Origin: Bacteroidales bacterium
Lineage (GTDB): Bacteria; Bacteroidota; Bacteroidia; Bacteroidales; F082
Assembly: GCA_017461665.1 (NCBI GenBank)
Contig: JAFTXI010000026.1
Span: 1-43,654, forward strand
DNA: 43,654 bases
Direction: 5' to 3'
The notes under the pieces are model-generated. The model made no database searches and was not told the origin of the DNA. It worked only from the letters and a program-made list of their open reading frames with translations. The position numbers and the translations under genes are program-made. Positions 32,528 through 41,261 of the stretch are shown piece by piece (position 1 is the first letter of the stretch; each line of letters starts with the position of its first letter).

Positions 32528-34132
32528 TTATTTAGCTGCTTTCTTTGCACGCATCTTTCTGTTTAATGTTTGGATACATTCACGACGTGGAATGATGACA
32601 GAGACGCCTTCGTAGGACAATTCTTCTTTAATGACTTGAACGTTGATTTCGTGTTGGTTTGGCAAAGGTTTGATAACTCTGATGTGGTCAGGATCGACGC
32701 CTAAGCCTTTGCAGATGCTTTCCAAACGACCTTCTGCCGATGATTTCTGACCGCCTGTCATACCTGTTGTAGAGTTGTCGAGAATCATGACGACGATGTT
32801 GTTGTTGTTGTTAACAGCATCGAGTAAGCCTGTCATACCTGAGTGGGTGAATGTTGAGTCGCCGATACATGCCACTGCAGGATAGAGGCCTGCTTCAGAA
32901 GCACCGATCGCCATGGTGATACTTGCGCCCATATCGACTGTACTGTTGATAGAGTTGAGTGGAGGAGTAGCGCTAAGTGTGTAGCAACCGATGTCGCCGA
33001 ATACTCTACCTTTTTCATATTGTGACATAGCTTCGTTGAGAGCTCTGAAAGAATCCCAGTGAGGACATCCATCGCACAATTTTGGAGGACGAGCCTTGAC
33101 CAATTCAGGGATAGGAGCGCCGACTTCGTAAGGTCTGCCAACAGCCTTAGCAGCGATGTTAGGATTGAGTTCGCCGTCGCGTGGCAAAGTGCCGTCTAAT
33201 CTTCCGTGTATTGGTTTGCCTGTTGCCAAGAGACCTTTCAATAATTCTTCAACGATTGGATAGCCTTCTTCCATAACCAAGATTTCATCACATTCGTCAT
33301 AGAGTCTTTGAATCATATCTATTGGAAGTGGATATTGGCTTATCTTAAGAACTGGATAAGGAATTGTCTCGTTGTTGTAATTTTCTTTTAAATAGTTGTA
33401 TGCTAAACCACATGCAATGATACCCAACTTCTTGTCGCTACCTTCAAAATATTTGTTGAAGCCGCTTTCGTTGCTGTCTTGTTCCATGACAGTTTGTTTT
33501 TCGAGAAGTTGTTTGTATTGGTTTCTTGCTATTGCAGGGAGTAAAACATATTGACGTAAGTTTGAAGGAAGAGCTACTTCGTTTTGTTGACGTTTTTCTG
33601 TACATACGACGCCTGCGCGTGAGTGAGCCAAACGTGTTGTGACGCGTAACATGACAGGAGTTCCAATCTTTTCAGAGAGGTCGAAAGCATAGCGTGCCAT
33701 GTCGTAGGCTTCCTGTTGATTTGATGGTTCGAGCAATGGGATGAGGGCGAACCTAGCGTAAGTACGCGAGTCTTGCTCGTTTTGTGATGAGTGCATTGAA
33801 GGGTCGTCGGCTGCTAAAACAACCATACCGCCGTTAACGCCTGTCACTGCTGAGTTGATGAATGGGTCGGCAGCAACATTGACACCGACGTGTTTCATAC
33901 ATACGAGCGAACGTTTGCCTGCGTATGACATACCGATGGCACTTTCCATAGCGGTCTTTTCGTTAGCTGACCATAAAGCACGAATGCCTAGTTCTTTAGC
34001 TTCTTTAGAGCCTTGGATGAACTCCATGATCTCTGTCGATGGCGTGCCTGGATAAGCGTAAACACCTGAGAGACCAGCGTCGATGGCGCCTTGTGCAATG
34101 GCTTCATCTCCAAGTAATAAAATCTTCTTCAT
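32528..34132 (-). CDS. iorA: Indolepyruvate:ferredoxin oxidoreductase, alpha subunit
   Basis: A 534-residue TPP-dependent subunit. The N-terminal pyrimidine-binding domain starts with LLGDEAIAQGAIDAG and YPGTPSTEIMEF. The C-terminal TPP domain has LCDGCPHWDSF, GDIGCYTLS, GDSTFTHSGMTGLLDAV, and NSTTGMTGGQ with the GDS-N metal site. No C-x-x-C-x-x-C-x-x-x-C pattern follows, so the two-cluster ferredoxin domain found at the end of longer IorA proteins is absent. The partner may be a separate ferredoxin. It is first in the iorA-iorB operon, with a TAcaTTTG promoter 53 nt upstream. Confidence 0.93.
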   Translation of the reverse strand: MKKILLLGDEAIAQGAIDAGLSGVYAYPGTPSTEIMEFIQGSKEAKELGIRALWSANEKTAMESAIGMSYAGKRSLVCMKHVGVNVAADPFINSAVTGVNGGMVVLAADDPSMHSSQNEQDSRTYARFALIPLLEPSNQQEAYDMARYAFDLSEKIGTPVMLRVTTRLAHSRAGVVCTEKRQQNEVALPSNLRQYVLLPAIARNQYKQLLEKQTVMEQDSNESGFNKYFEGSDKKLGIIACGLAYNYLKENYNNETIPYPVLKISQYPLPIDMIQRLYDECDEILVMEEGYPIVEELLKGLLATGKPIHGRLDGTLPRDGELNPNIAAKAVGRPYEVGAPIPELVKARPPKLCDGCPHWDSFRALNEAMSQYEKGRVFGDIGCYTLSATPPLNSINSTVDMGASITMAIGASEAGLYPAVACIGDSTFTHSGMTGLLDAVNNNNNIVVMILDNSTTGMTGGQKSSAEGRLESICKGLGVDPDHIRVIKPLPNQHEINVQVIKEELSYEGVSVIIPRRECIQTLNRKMRAKKAAK

Positions 34133-34184
34133 TTGTTATTATTTGATTTTGTTGTTAAATTTCTATACTTATCTTATAAGATTG

Positions 34185-34192
34185 CAAATGTA
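34185..34192 (-). promoter_or_regulatory. -7 element for iorAB
   Basis: The minus strand reads TACATTTG, matching TAnnTTTG, in the divergent spacer with the acyltransferase gene. Confidence 0.5.
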
Positions 34193-34234
34193 ACAAATTC
34201 TTTAATTACTACGAACCTTTTTTGAAAAAAATCT

Positions 34235-34242
34235 TATCTTTG
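34235..34242 (+). promoter_or_regulatory. -7 element for the PlsC-GNAT gene
   Basis: TATCTTTG lies 15 nt before the ATG at 34258. It argues against the longer in-frame start at 34222, which would place the promoter inside the coding region. Confidence 0.55.
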
Positions 34243-34257
34243 CCGTTCTATTTAAAG

Positions 34258-36042
34258 ATGATGAAAAAGATAGTAAACAAGTCGGATATTATCAAGATAA
34301 TCGGTAAGGATAACATATTTACGAATGCTCTTGCTTCTGTGGCAATGGGTGTCCTTGGATTCAATAAAATCAATGAATTATATTCTCCTTCAGCCGATTT
34401 GAAAGATCAAACTTTCACCGAGCACATGCTCAACATTTACAATACAACATACAGCAATAACGAATCATCATTAAATTCAATTCCTAAGGAAGGCCCATTT
34501 ATCATCGTATGTAATCATCCTTTTGGTGCTATTGAAGGAATAATCTTGTACGACGCTATTTCTCGTATTCGTCCCGATTTTAAGGTAATGGCGAATTTTA
34601 TCTTGTCGTATATTCCTAATCTTAAAGATGTTTTTATTCCTGTAAACCCTTTCTCCGAGAATCCTGAGTGGGGTAGCAGCGTTGGTGGTATCAAAGCTGC
34701 CATGGAATATATCTCGCAAGGTCACGGCCTCGGAATATTTCCGGCAGGCGAAGTGTCGCGCTATTATAACAATAGTCAGCAGCCTAAAGACTTAGACTGG
34801 TCTGTCACTATCGCTAAATTGGTGAAGAAAAGTTCTGCTCCGGTGGTACCTATATATTTCGATGGTAAGAACTCGAAACTTTTCTATCGTCTCGCAAAGA
34901 TTTATTCTCTGTTCGGAACGGCGATGTTACCACACGAAATGCTCAATAAACGAGACACTCATATCACTATGGAGATTGGTAAACCGATATTGCCTTCCGA
35001 GTTGGAACCTTATACCGATTACAAGAAAATAGCTGCTTATCTGCGCGCACGCTCCTACGCTCTTGAGGCAAATGTTCATAAAAACGATATAAAATGTCCT
35101 AACACAAAAATGGAATCGTTGCCGCCACCGTTGAAATCGAATATGATGGTCAACGAGTTGAATAAGATTCGTAAGAAGTCGTTCTTGTTCGACTGCGCGC
35201 AATATGAGTGTTTTTTCGCCGACCATGACGATATTCCTAATATCATGTACGAGGTGGGTCGGCGACGCGAAGAGGCTTTCCGAGCGATAGGCGAAGGAAG
35301 CGGAAAGAAATTGGATACCGACAATTACGATAAATATTATAAACATCTTATCTTATGGGATAAGGAAGAAAATCGTCTCGTCGGCGGCTATCGCCTCGGG
35401 ATAGGAAAAGATATTGTCGAAGAGAAAGGAATCGATGGTTTTTATATAAGTTCCTTGTTCGAGATAAAAGACTCTTTCAAAGAAGTTCTCTCTAAATCTA
35501 TTGAACTCGGTCGTTCTTTTGTTACTGTTGGTTATCAGAAAGATATTCTTCCTTTGATGTTGTTGCTTAAAGGTCTTATGATGGTGGCTTATCGTTATAA
35601 AGACGTCGATTATTTCATAGGTCCGGTGAGTATCAGTAATTGGTATCCTAAGTTTTATAAGAGCCTGATGGTGCATTATATTGCCAATGAATGTCACAGC
35701 TCTTACGCCGGCATGGTTAGCGCTCGAACTCCTTTCATCGCTGATTTCCTGAGGACTGATCCTGATGTGTTGTTGGAAAACAATATCTCTTCTGTCGAGA
35801 AATTTGATCGTTATATGTTGAAACTCAGCAATGGCGATTATCGCCTGCCAACTCTTTTCAAGAAATATCTTAAAATGCAGTCGAAGTTCCTTTGCTTCAA
35901 TATTGATCCAGATTTTAACGATACCCTCGACGGACTTCTTCTTCTCAAATTCAGCGACATCCCCGAGTCGGAACTTCTTATGCTTATGAAAGACAGCAGC
36001 GATGAAGAAAAAAATCAACTGCTGAAAAGATTCCTTTCATAG
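34258..36042 (+). CDS. Fused PlsC-type acyltransferase and GNAT-type N-acyltransferase (aminolipid synthesis)
   Basis: A 594-residue two-domain protein. The N-terminal half (about 1-270) is a lysophospholipid-type acyltransferase with VCNHPFGAIEGI as the catalytic His/acidic motif, FIPVNPF, and GIFPAGEVSR. The C-terminal half (about 300-590) is an Acetyltransf_5 (hemolysin/OlsB-like) domain with RREEAFRAIGEGSG, VGGYRLGIG, GFYISSLFEI, GRSFVTVGYQKD, and DYFIGPVSISNWY. The order and content fit enzymes that make acyloxyacyl aminolipids (ornithine or glycine lipids), where the GNAT part N-acylates the amino acid and the PlsC part adds the second acyl chain. The head-group amino acid is not readable. 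It is monocistronic. Confidence 0.83.
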   Translation: MMKKIVNKSDIIKIIGKDNIFTNALASVAMGVLGFNKINELYSPSADLKDQTFTEHMLNIYNTTYSNNESSLNSIPKEGPFIIVCNHPFGAIEGIILYDAISRIRPDFKVMANFILSYIPNLKDVFIPVNPFSENPEWGSSVGGIKAAMEYISQGHGLGIFPAGEVSRYYNNSQQPKDLDWSVTIAKLVKKSSAPVVPIYFDGKNSKLFYRLAKIYSLFGTAMLPHEMLNKRDTHITMEIGKPILPSELEPYTDYKKIAAYLRARSYALEANVHKNDIKCPNTKMESLPPPLKSNMMVNELNKIRKKSFLFDCAQYECFFADHDDIPNIMYEVGRRREEAFRAIGEGSGKKLDTDNYDKYYKHLILWDKEENRLVGGYRLGIGKDIVEEKGIDGFYISSLFEIKDSFKEVLSKSIELGRSFVTVGYQKDILPLMLLLKGLMMVAYRYKDVDYFIGPVSISNWYPKFYKSLMVHYIANECHSSYAGMVSARTPFIADFLRTDPDVLLENNISSVEKFDRYMLKLSNGDYRLPTLFKKYLKMQSKFLCFNIDPDFNDTLDGLLLLKFSDIPESELLMLMKDSSDEEKNQLLKRFLS

Positions 36043-36080
36043 AATCTTAAAAATTTAGAATTTTAGAACACCAGAATTTA
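36040..36080. repeat. 8-bp phased micro-repeat (tttagaat)
   Basis: Units tttagaat, tttagaac, accagaat, tta directly follow the stop codon of the acyltransferase gene. Confidence 0.5.
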
Positions 36081-36081
36081 T

Positions 36082-36131
36082 AGACGTGTCAATTACGTAT
36101 TGTTCATTTTATTGGTGTAATTGGTGCGTCT
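36082..36131. repeat. GAGACG stem-loop repeat, copy G
   Basis: Arms AGACGTGTCAATTAC and GTAATTGGTGCGTCT pair over 15 positions; the three non-Watson-Crick positions are all G-U type on the plus strand. The loop starts GTATTGTT. Confidence 0.75.
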
Positions 36132-36167
36132 TTACCAAACATCAAAACTATTTGATGCCCATAATCG

Positions 36168-36198
36168 TCAATTGTTCATTGTAAATTGTCAATTGTTT
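36168..36198. repeat. 7-bp phased micro-repeat (aattgtt/cattgta)
   Basis: Units aattgtt, cattgta, aattgtc, aattgtt in the spacer before the pspC-like gene. With copy G and the -7 element this accounts for most of 36043-36307. Confidence 0.6.
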
Positions 36199-36254
36199 TC
36201 ATGCAGCATTTTATTTTTTTATTCGTTACTCAATCGAAATTGAATAATAATTGT

Positions 36255-36262
36255 TATTTTTG
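36255..36262 (+). promoter_or_regulatory. -7 element for the PspC-LiaF pair
   Basis: TATTTTTG lies 45 nt before the ATG at 36308. Confidence 0.5.
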
Positions 36263-36307
36263 AGGATGTAATTCAATTATGATTAATAACTAATAATTTT
36301 ACATGAA

Positions 36308-36787
36308 ATGATTGATAATAAAAAACTTGAAAGAAATCCAATGAATAAGGTCATTGGCGGTGTATGCTCCGGATTGGCAGATTATTTCAACTTAGACATC
36401 GCTCTCGTCAGAGTGGCTTTCGTGATAGCCGGACTCTTCGCGAGCTTCGGATTCTGGCTTTACATCATCTTATGGATCGTCCTTCCTGAGAATGGAAGTC
36501 AACGGACAACAGACAGCAGACAACAGTCGAGTCAAACTCAATGGTCGGCAGATGATAGTAGTTACACAACAAATGGCAGCAATAACCAAACAGAAGAGAA
36601 TGAGTCGAACTCAAAAAAAACGACTTCTATCATAGCCGGTGCGTCAATCATCTTAATCGGCTTGATTTTCCTTGTCAATAATTTCGTTCCAATCTCATGG
36701 GTGTGGAAACTCTGGCCTCTTATTTTGGTCGTCATTGGTATGGTTATGATTTTCAACGCAACTAAGAAAGGAAACGACAATGAGTAA
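36308..36787 (+). CDS. PspC domain envelope-stress protein
   Basis: A 159-residue inner-membrane protein. The PspC domain spans about 8-62 (LERNPMNKVIGGVCSGLADYFNLDIALVRV, then a membrane helix and LPEN). A polar Ser/Gln-rich linker (about 63-105) leads to two further hydrophobic stretches (about 106-150), of the DUF5668/LiaF-type transmembrane kind. PspC proteins sense or transmit membrane stress. The stop overlaps the start of the next gene by 8 bp, so the two should be translationally coupled. The ATG at 36308 is used; one at 36303 is followed by a stop. Confidence 0.87.
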   Translation: MIDNKKLERNPMNKVIGGVCSGLADYFNLDIALVRVAFVIAGLFASFGFWLYIILWIVLPENGSQRTTDSRQQSSQTQWSADDSSYTTNGSNNQTEENESNSKKTTSIIAGASIILIGLIFLVNNFVPISWVWKLWPLILVVIGMVMIFNATKKGNDNE

Positions 36788-37706
36788 GGAAAATAATAAA
36801 GACAGTGGCTTAATCAACGGCATAGTTCTCATCGCGATAGGCGTGATAGCACTCTTGGTAACCTTCTTCGATTTCTCTATAGACTGGTCGGAAATTTTAA
36901 AATTATGGCCTATTTTCATCATAGTTTTCGGATTGTCGATATTGCCAGTGAATAAAATGGTAAAATCAATATTGGTCGTGATAATGATATTATTGTCTTG
37001 TGTTTTGTATTATAATGCTGTGAAAGAAGATGATGTTGTGGAAGAAGTATTATATTATGATAATTCAAATAATAAAGATGTGACCGTACAAGAATTTTCT
37101 GAGTCTTTCAAAGAAGGTATTAATACTGCAAATGTGGAGATAAATTATGGAGCTGGTTCTCTCTATCTCAATGCTCCTGTTGAAGAACTTGTAAAAGCTT
37201 CTAATGCAAGTAATTATTATGTTCAAGATTTTTCGGTGAAATATAAAGACGATCATGCCGATATATGTTTTGATGGAAAAGACAATATCTCTGTTAACGG
37301 AAATACCATCGATTCTAATCATTTTAATATTGCATTAAATAATAATCCAATATATGATTTTGAATTGAATGTTGGAGCTTGCGGTATCAACTTCGATTTC
37401 AGTGATTATAAAGTATCTGACATCGATATTAACAGTGGAGCCTGCGACATTGACCTCAAATTAGGCGATTTATACGATAAGACAGAAGTCGATATTGAAA
37501 CCGGTGTCAGCGACATTAGGATTGGCATTCCGTCGAACTCGGCTTGTCGCGTCGAATGTGAGTCGGTGTTGAGCAGCAAAAGTTTCGAAGGATTTAATAA
37601 GAAATCGTCGAATGTTTACGAGACATCGAATTATCATTCCGCTAAAAATCAGATTGAGATAAGATTCAACGGAGCCATCTCTGATTTTGAGATTTATAGA
37701 TATTAA
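36780..37706 (+). CDS. LiaF-like membrane protein with a C-terminal beta-helix/toast-rack domain
   Basis: A 308-residue protein. Membrane segments fill about 10-85 (GIVLIAIGVIALLVTFF, IFIIVFGLSILPVN, ILVVIMILLSCVLYY) as in DUF5668. A linker precedes an exported or cytosolic beta-rich domain (about 115-308) with repeating strands: VEINYGAGSLYL, DFELNVGACGINFDF, DINSGACDIDLKLG, and VDIETGVSDIRIGIP. This recalls the LiaF C-terminal and toast-rack families. LiaF proteins restrain stress-responsive two-component systems. No kinase or regulator is adjacent. Translational coupling to the PspC gene suggests a complex. Confidence 0.8.
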   Translation: MSKENNKDSGLINGIVLIAIGVIALLVTFFDFSIDWSEILKLWPIFIIVFGLSILPVNKMVKSILVVIMILLSCVLYYNAVKEDDVVEEVLYYDNSNNKDVTVQEFSESFKEGINTANVEINYGAGSLYLNAPVEELVKASNASNYYVQDFSVKYKDDHADICFDGKDNISVNGNTIDSNHFNIALNNNPIYDFELNVGACGINFDFSDYKVSDIDINSGACDIDLKLGDLYDKTEVDIETGVSDIRIGIPSNSACRVECESVLSSKSFEGFNKKSSNVYETSNYHSAKNQIEIRFNGAISDFEIYRY

Positions 37707-37709
37707 GGT

Positions 37710-37737
37710 AGTCAATAAGTCTATGAGTCTATGAGTT
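37710..37737. repeat. 8-bp phased micro-repeat (agtctatg)
   Basis: Units agtcaata, agtctatg, agtctatg, agttttt just after the LiaF-like gene. It is the inverse of the array at 37824-37860, about 90 bp away. Confidence 0.65.
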
Positions 37738-37823
37738 TTTGTCATGAATTATCGAAAATTTAAACAGAATATAAAACATTCAAAGATAATTTTTGTTACT
37801 AAAAACGACAGACTATCATAAAC

Positions 37824-37860
37824 ACTTATTGACTCATAGACTTATTGACTCACAGACTTT
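37824..37860. repeat. 8-bp phased micro-repeat (cttattga/ctcataga)
   Basis: Units cttattga, ctcataga, cttattga, ctcacaga, cttt end 6 bp before the dnaJ-like ATG, leaving no room for a Shine-Dalgarno sequence. Confidence 0.65.
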
Positions 37861-37866
37861 AAAAAC

Positions 37867-38769
37867 ATGGAATACAAAGATTATTATAAGATATTAGGTG
37901 TTGAACGTTCTGCCTCGCAAGATGAGATTAAAAAAGCATATCGAAAGTTGGCAGTGAAGTATCATCCCGACAAGAATCCTGACGACAAGGTTGCGGAGGA
38001 GAAGTTTAAGGAGATTTCGGAGGCTTATCAGGTTATTGGCAATGCCGACTCACGTAAGAAATACGACGAACTTGGTGCCAACTGGAAACAATATGAGAAC
38101 GCGGGTTTTGGTGGATTTGGCGGTGGAAGTCAAGGCTTTAGTGCGAGTGGATTCTCCGATTTCTTCGATATGTTTTTTGGTGGAGCTCAAGGCGGAGCTG
38201 GTTTCGACATCAGAGACTTCATGGGCGGCATGGGTGGCGGTCGTCGCTCGACGCGTCCAGCTAAAGGTAGCGATCTTAATGCAACAATAAACCTCACTCT
38301 GTTAGAGGCATACCAAGGTTCGCAACGTCTCTTAGACCTCAATGGCAATACAATAAAAATATCGATAAAACCAGGAGTACGCGATGGTCAGGTGTTGCGC
38401 ATCAAAGGTAAAGGTAATCCTGGAAGAAACGGCGGCGACAACGGCGACCTCCTGATAAAAGTCGCGGTAATGAACGACCCTGCATATCAACGCGATGGCG
38501 ACGACCTCATAAAGAATGTCAACATAGATGTTTATACTGCAATACTCGGAGGTAAGATAACTGTCAATACTCTCAAAGGCGATGTCAATGTCCCGATAAA
38601 ACCTCAGACACAGAATAATAGCACCTTGCGACTGAAAGGGATGGGAATGCCGCATTATGGAAAAGAAGGTGCCGGAGCCTTGTTGCTGAAAGTACAACTG
38701 CTTCTCCCTGAACACTTCTCACAAAAAGAATTAGAACTAATAAAAGAAGCTTCATTAGAAGGGAGATAA
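37867..38769 (+). CDS. DnaJ-family co-chaperone of the CbpA type
   Basis: A 300-residue protein. The J domain (1-70) has the HPD motif (H33-P34-D35) in [10 protein letters not shown], which activates DnaK ATPase. A Gly/Phe-rich region (about 76-130; [17 protein letters not shown]) follows. The C-terminal substrate-binding domains (about 135-295) contain [35 protein letters not shown], and [12 protein letters not shown]. There is no C-x-x-C-x-G-x-G zinc finger, so it is a class B/CbpA-type protein. It has its own spacer and probably forms a single unit. Confidence 0.92.
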   Translation: MEYKDYYKILGVERSASQDEIKKAYRKLAVKYHPDKNPDDKVAEEKFKEISEAYQVIGNADSRKKYDELGANWKQYENAGFGGFGGGSQGFSASGFSDFFDMFFGGAQGGAGFDIRDFMGGMGGGRRSTRPAKGSDLNATINLTLLEAYQGSQRLLDLNGNTIKISIKPGVRDGQVLRIKGKGNPGRNGGDNGDLLIKVAVMNDPAYQRDGDDLIKNVNIDVYTAILGGKITVNTLKGDVNVPIKPQTQNNSTLRLKGMGMPHYGKEGAGALLLKVQLLLPEHFSQKELELIKEASLEGR

Positions 38770-38772
38770 AAA

Positions 38773-38811
38773 TTTTAGAATCTTAGAACTTTAGAATCTG
38801 AGAATCTCTCA
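38773..38811. repeat. 8-bp phased micro-repeat (ttagaatc)
   Basis: Units ttagaatc, ttagaact, ttagaatc, tgagaatc, tctc directly after the dnaJ-like stop. Confidence 0.6.
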
Positions 38812-38925
38812 TAATTTTTTTTGAAATACGCTATATAAATAAGAGTTTTTTTCGTTACTTTGCAATTCGTTAAGATGTCGTATAACGGCATCTGTTTTTT
38901 AGTTATAAATTTGAGTTTTTTAGAA

Positions 38926-41259
38926 ATGCAAAGAAGAATACACCTTACAACTATAGTGACTTTATTTCTGATTTTTATGGGTAATATCGCTATTGCTCAG
39001 AACGATAACAATGTAAAAGGTTTTGTTTATGAGAAATCGACAGGCGAACCGATGATGTTCTGTAACGTCTATCTCAAAGGAACAACGATAGGAGCCTCTA
39101 CCGACATCAACGGTTTCTTTAACATAACGAAGATACCAGACGGTAATTATCAGCTTCTTGTCACCAACCTCGGATATGATACAATCAGAGACGATATAAG
39201 TCTTCGTAACAATGAGGTGTTGAACAAGAAATATTACCTTGAAGAATCGACAGTTCTACTTCAAGCAGTTAACATCACAGCCGATAAGATAGAAGCGAGA
39301 ACCGAGACCAAGACTTCTGTTGTAAATATCACACCAAAGACCATCACCAAGATTCCTTCTATGGGAGGACAAGCCGACCTCGCGCAATATCTGCAAGTCA
39401 TTCCAGGTGTCGTCTTCACTGGCGACCAGGGCGGACAGCTGTATATCAGAGGTGGATCACCTATACAAAACAAGGTGCTTCTTGATGGTATGGTCATCTA
39501 TAATCCGTTCCATTCCATCGGTCTCTTCTCGGTCTTCGATACCGATATCATCAGGAACGCTGAGATTTACACCGGCGGCTTCGGAGCTGAATATGGTGGA
39601 CGCATCTCCTCTGTGATGGACATCACCACACGCGACGGTAACAAAAAACGCATCGCCGGTAAAGTAGGTGCAAGTACATTCGGTGCAAAACTGACATTGG
39701 AAGGTCCTATCAAGAAAGCTAAGAATCCTGAAGATATGAGCGTCTCTTTCATCTTGTCGGCGAAAAACTCTTACTTGGAACAGACAAGTCAAGGTATATA
39801 TAAAGGTATCCTCGATGGTGAGGTGCTGCCTTACAACTACAGAGACCTTTATGGTAAGTTGTCGCTGAACTCATCTAATGGCAGTAAGATTAACTTCTTC
39901 GGATTTAACTTCACCGACGACGTAAATAACTATAAGTCAATATCGACATTTGGCTGGGATTCGTATGGCGGCGGTGTCAATTTCGTCGTGATTCCTGGAA
40001 AGTCGCCTGTACTCATCGAAGGTAACATCGCCTTCTCCGATTATGAGGCTGTCCTCGAGGAACAGAACAATCCAAACAGATCGAGTTCTATCAATGGCTT
40101 CAATGCCGGTTTCGCCTTCACCTATTTCATCGGAAAGAACTCTCTTAAATATGGTGTCGAGATGCTCGGATTTAAGACAGTCTTCGATTATACCAAGTCG
40201 AATGGTATCAATATAAGTCAAGTCGAAAACACTACAGAGTTAGGAGCTTACATTAAATACAAAGCACAATTCAACGACTTTATCTTGGAGCCGAGTTTGA
40301 GAATACAGGCTTACGCTTCTCTTTCTGAAGTGTCGCCGGAGCCGCGTCTCGCCCTTAAATATAACGTGACAGATTGGTTCCGTGTCAAAGCAGCTGGTGG
40401 CTTGTACTCGCAGAATCTTATCGCAGCCAACAGCGACCGCGACGTCGTAAACCTCTTCTACGGATTCCTCTCTGGTCAGTCAAATATCCCTACATATTTC
40501 AATGGTGAGAAAGTGACAACGAAGCTTCAGAAAGCTGCTCATTATATACTTGGAACAGAATTCGATGTGGCTAACAACACGACTCTCAATGTGGAAGGCT
40601 ATTATAAAGACTTTCGTCAGCTGACGAGCATGAATAGAAATCAAATCTTTAGCGAACAAGACGCTCCTCCAGGAACACCGCAGATAGAGAAAAAAGACTT
40701 CATGATAGAGACAGGCGACGCCTACGGTGTTGATATCTCAATAAAATATGAAGATAAGAGATGGTATCTCTGGGGCGCATATTCCTTGGCATACGTCAAC
40801 AGAGACTATGAAAATGCCGATGGTGAAATAGTTACCTACAGAACACATTACGACCGACGTCATAACGTCAACCTCATTGCTACATATACAGCAGGTGCAA
40901 AAAATCAATGGGAACTTAGTGCGCGCTGGAACTTCGGAACGGGATTCCCTTTCACAATGGTCACTGGATTCTATGAAGAACTGCCTTACGACAATATCTA
41001 CTTCGACCCTTATACAGAAAGCGGAAACGTTGGTCTGTTGTATGGCGACCTTAACACAGGACAACTGCCGACATATCATCGCTTAGACTTGGACATAAAA
41101 CGTAAATTCTATTTCACCGAGACAATGTTGCTCGAAGCCGATTTCAGCATCACCAATGTCTATGACAGAAGAAATATTTTCTACATCGACGTGATGTCTG
41201 CAACATCTATATATCAGCTGCCACTGATGCCAAGTCTCGGATTAACATTATCATTCTAA
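38926..41259 (+). CDS. TonB-dependent outer-membrane receptor
   Basis: A 777-residue outer-membrane transporter. The ATG at 38926 gives a proper signal peptide (QRRIHLTTIVTLFLIFMG, cleaved after IAQ); the in-frame extension to 38860 does not. A CarboxypepD_reg-like domain (about 28-112; VKGFVYEKSTGEPMMFCNVYL) is followed by the plug (about 130-235; DLAQYLQVIPGVVFTGDQGGQLYIRGG, LDGMVIYNPFHSIGLFS, GGFGAEYGGRISSVMD). The rest is a beta-barrel ending in an aromatic residue (LGLTLSF). There is no SusD-like gene beside it, so it is not a SusCD pair. The substrate is unknown. It is followed after 2 bp by ptrB. Confidence 0.9.
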   Translation: MQRRIHLTTIVTLFLIFMGNIAIAQNDNNVKGFVYEKSTGEPMMFCNVYLKGTTIGASTDINGFFNITKIPDGNYQLLVTNLGYDTIRDDISLRNNEVLNKKYYLEESTVLLQAVNITADKIEARTETKTSVVNITPKTITKIPSMGGQADLAQYLQVIPGVVFTGDQGGQLYIRGGSPIQNKVLLDGMVIYNPFHSIGLFSVFDTDIIRNAEIYTGGFGAEYGGRISSVMDITTRDGNKKRIAGKVGASTFGAKLTLEGPIKKAKNPEDMSVSFILSAKNSYLEQTSQGIYKGILDGEVLPYNYRDLYGKLSLNSSNGSKINFFGFNFTDDVNNYKSISTFGWDSYGGGVNFVVIPGKSPVLIEGNIAFSDYEAVLEEQNNPNRSSSINGFNAGFAFTYFIGKNSLKYGVEMLGFKTVFDYTKSNGINISQVENTTELGAYIKYKAQFNDFILEPSLRIQAYASLSEVSPEPRLALKYNVTDWFRVKAAGGLYSQNLIAANSDRDVVNLFYGFLSGQSNIPTYFNGEKVTTKLQKAAHYILGTEFDVANNTTLNVEGYYKDFRQLTSMNRNQIFSEQDAPPGTPQIEKKDFMIETGDAYGVDISIKYEDKRWYLWGAYSLAYVNRDYENADGEIVTYRTHYDRRHNVNLIATYTAGAKNQWELSARWNFGTGFPFTMVTGFYEELPYDNIYFDPYTESGNVGLLYGDLNTGQLPTYHRLDLDIKRKFYFTETMLLEADFSITNVYDRRNIFYIDVMSATSIYQLPLMPSLGLTLSF

Positions 41260-41261
41260 AT

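Noticed and set aside
34222-34257. Longer TTG start for the PlsC-GNAT protein
   Set aside because: The added codons contain the TATCTTTG -7 promoter element, so they should be upstream of the transcript start.
35353-36018. Minus-strand 221-codon frame opposite the acyltransferase
   Set aside because: Antisense shadow of a clear two-domain enzyme; no motif.
36082-36131. GAGACG stem-loop considered as a simple transcription terminator
   Set aside because: No T-run follows and the same structure occurs in other gene orientations with a conserved loop; treated as a dispersed repeat.
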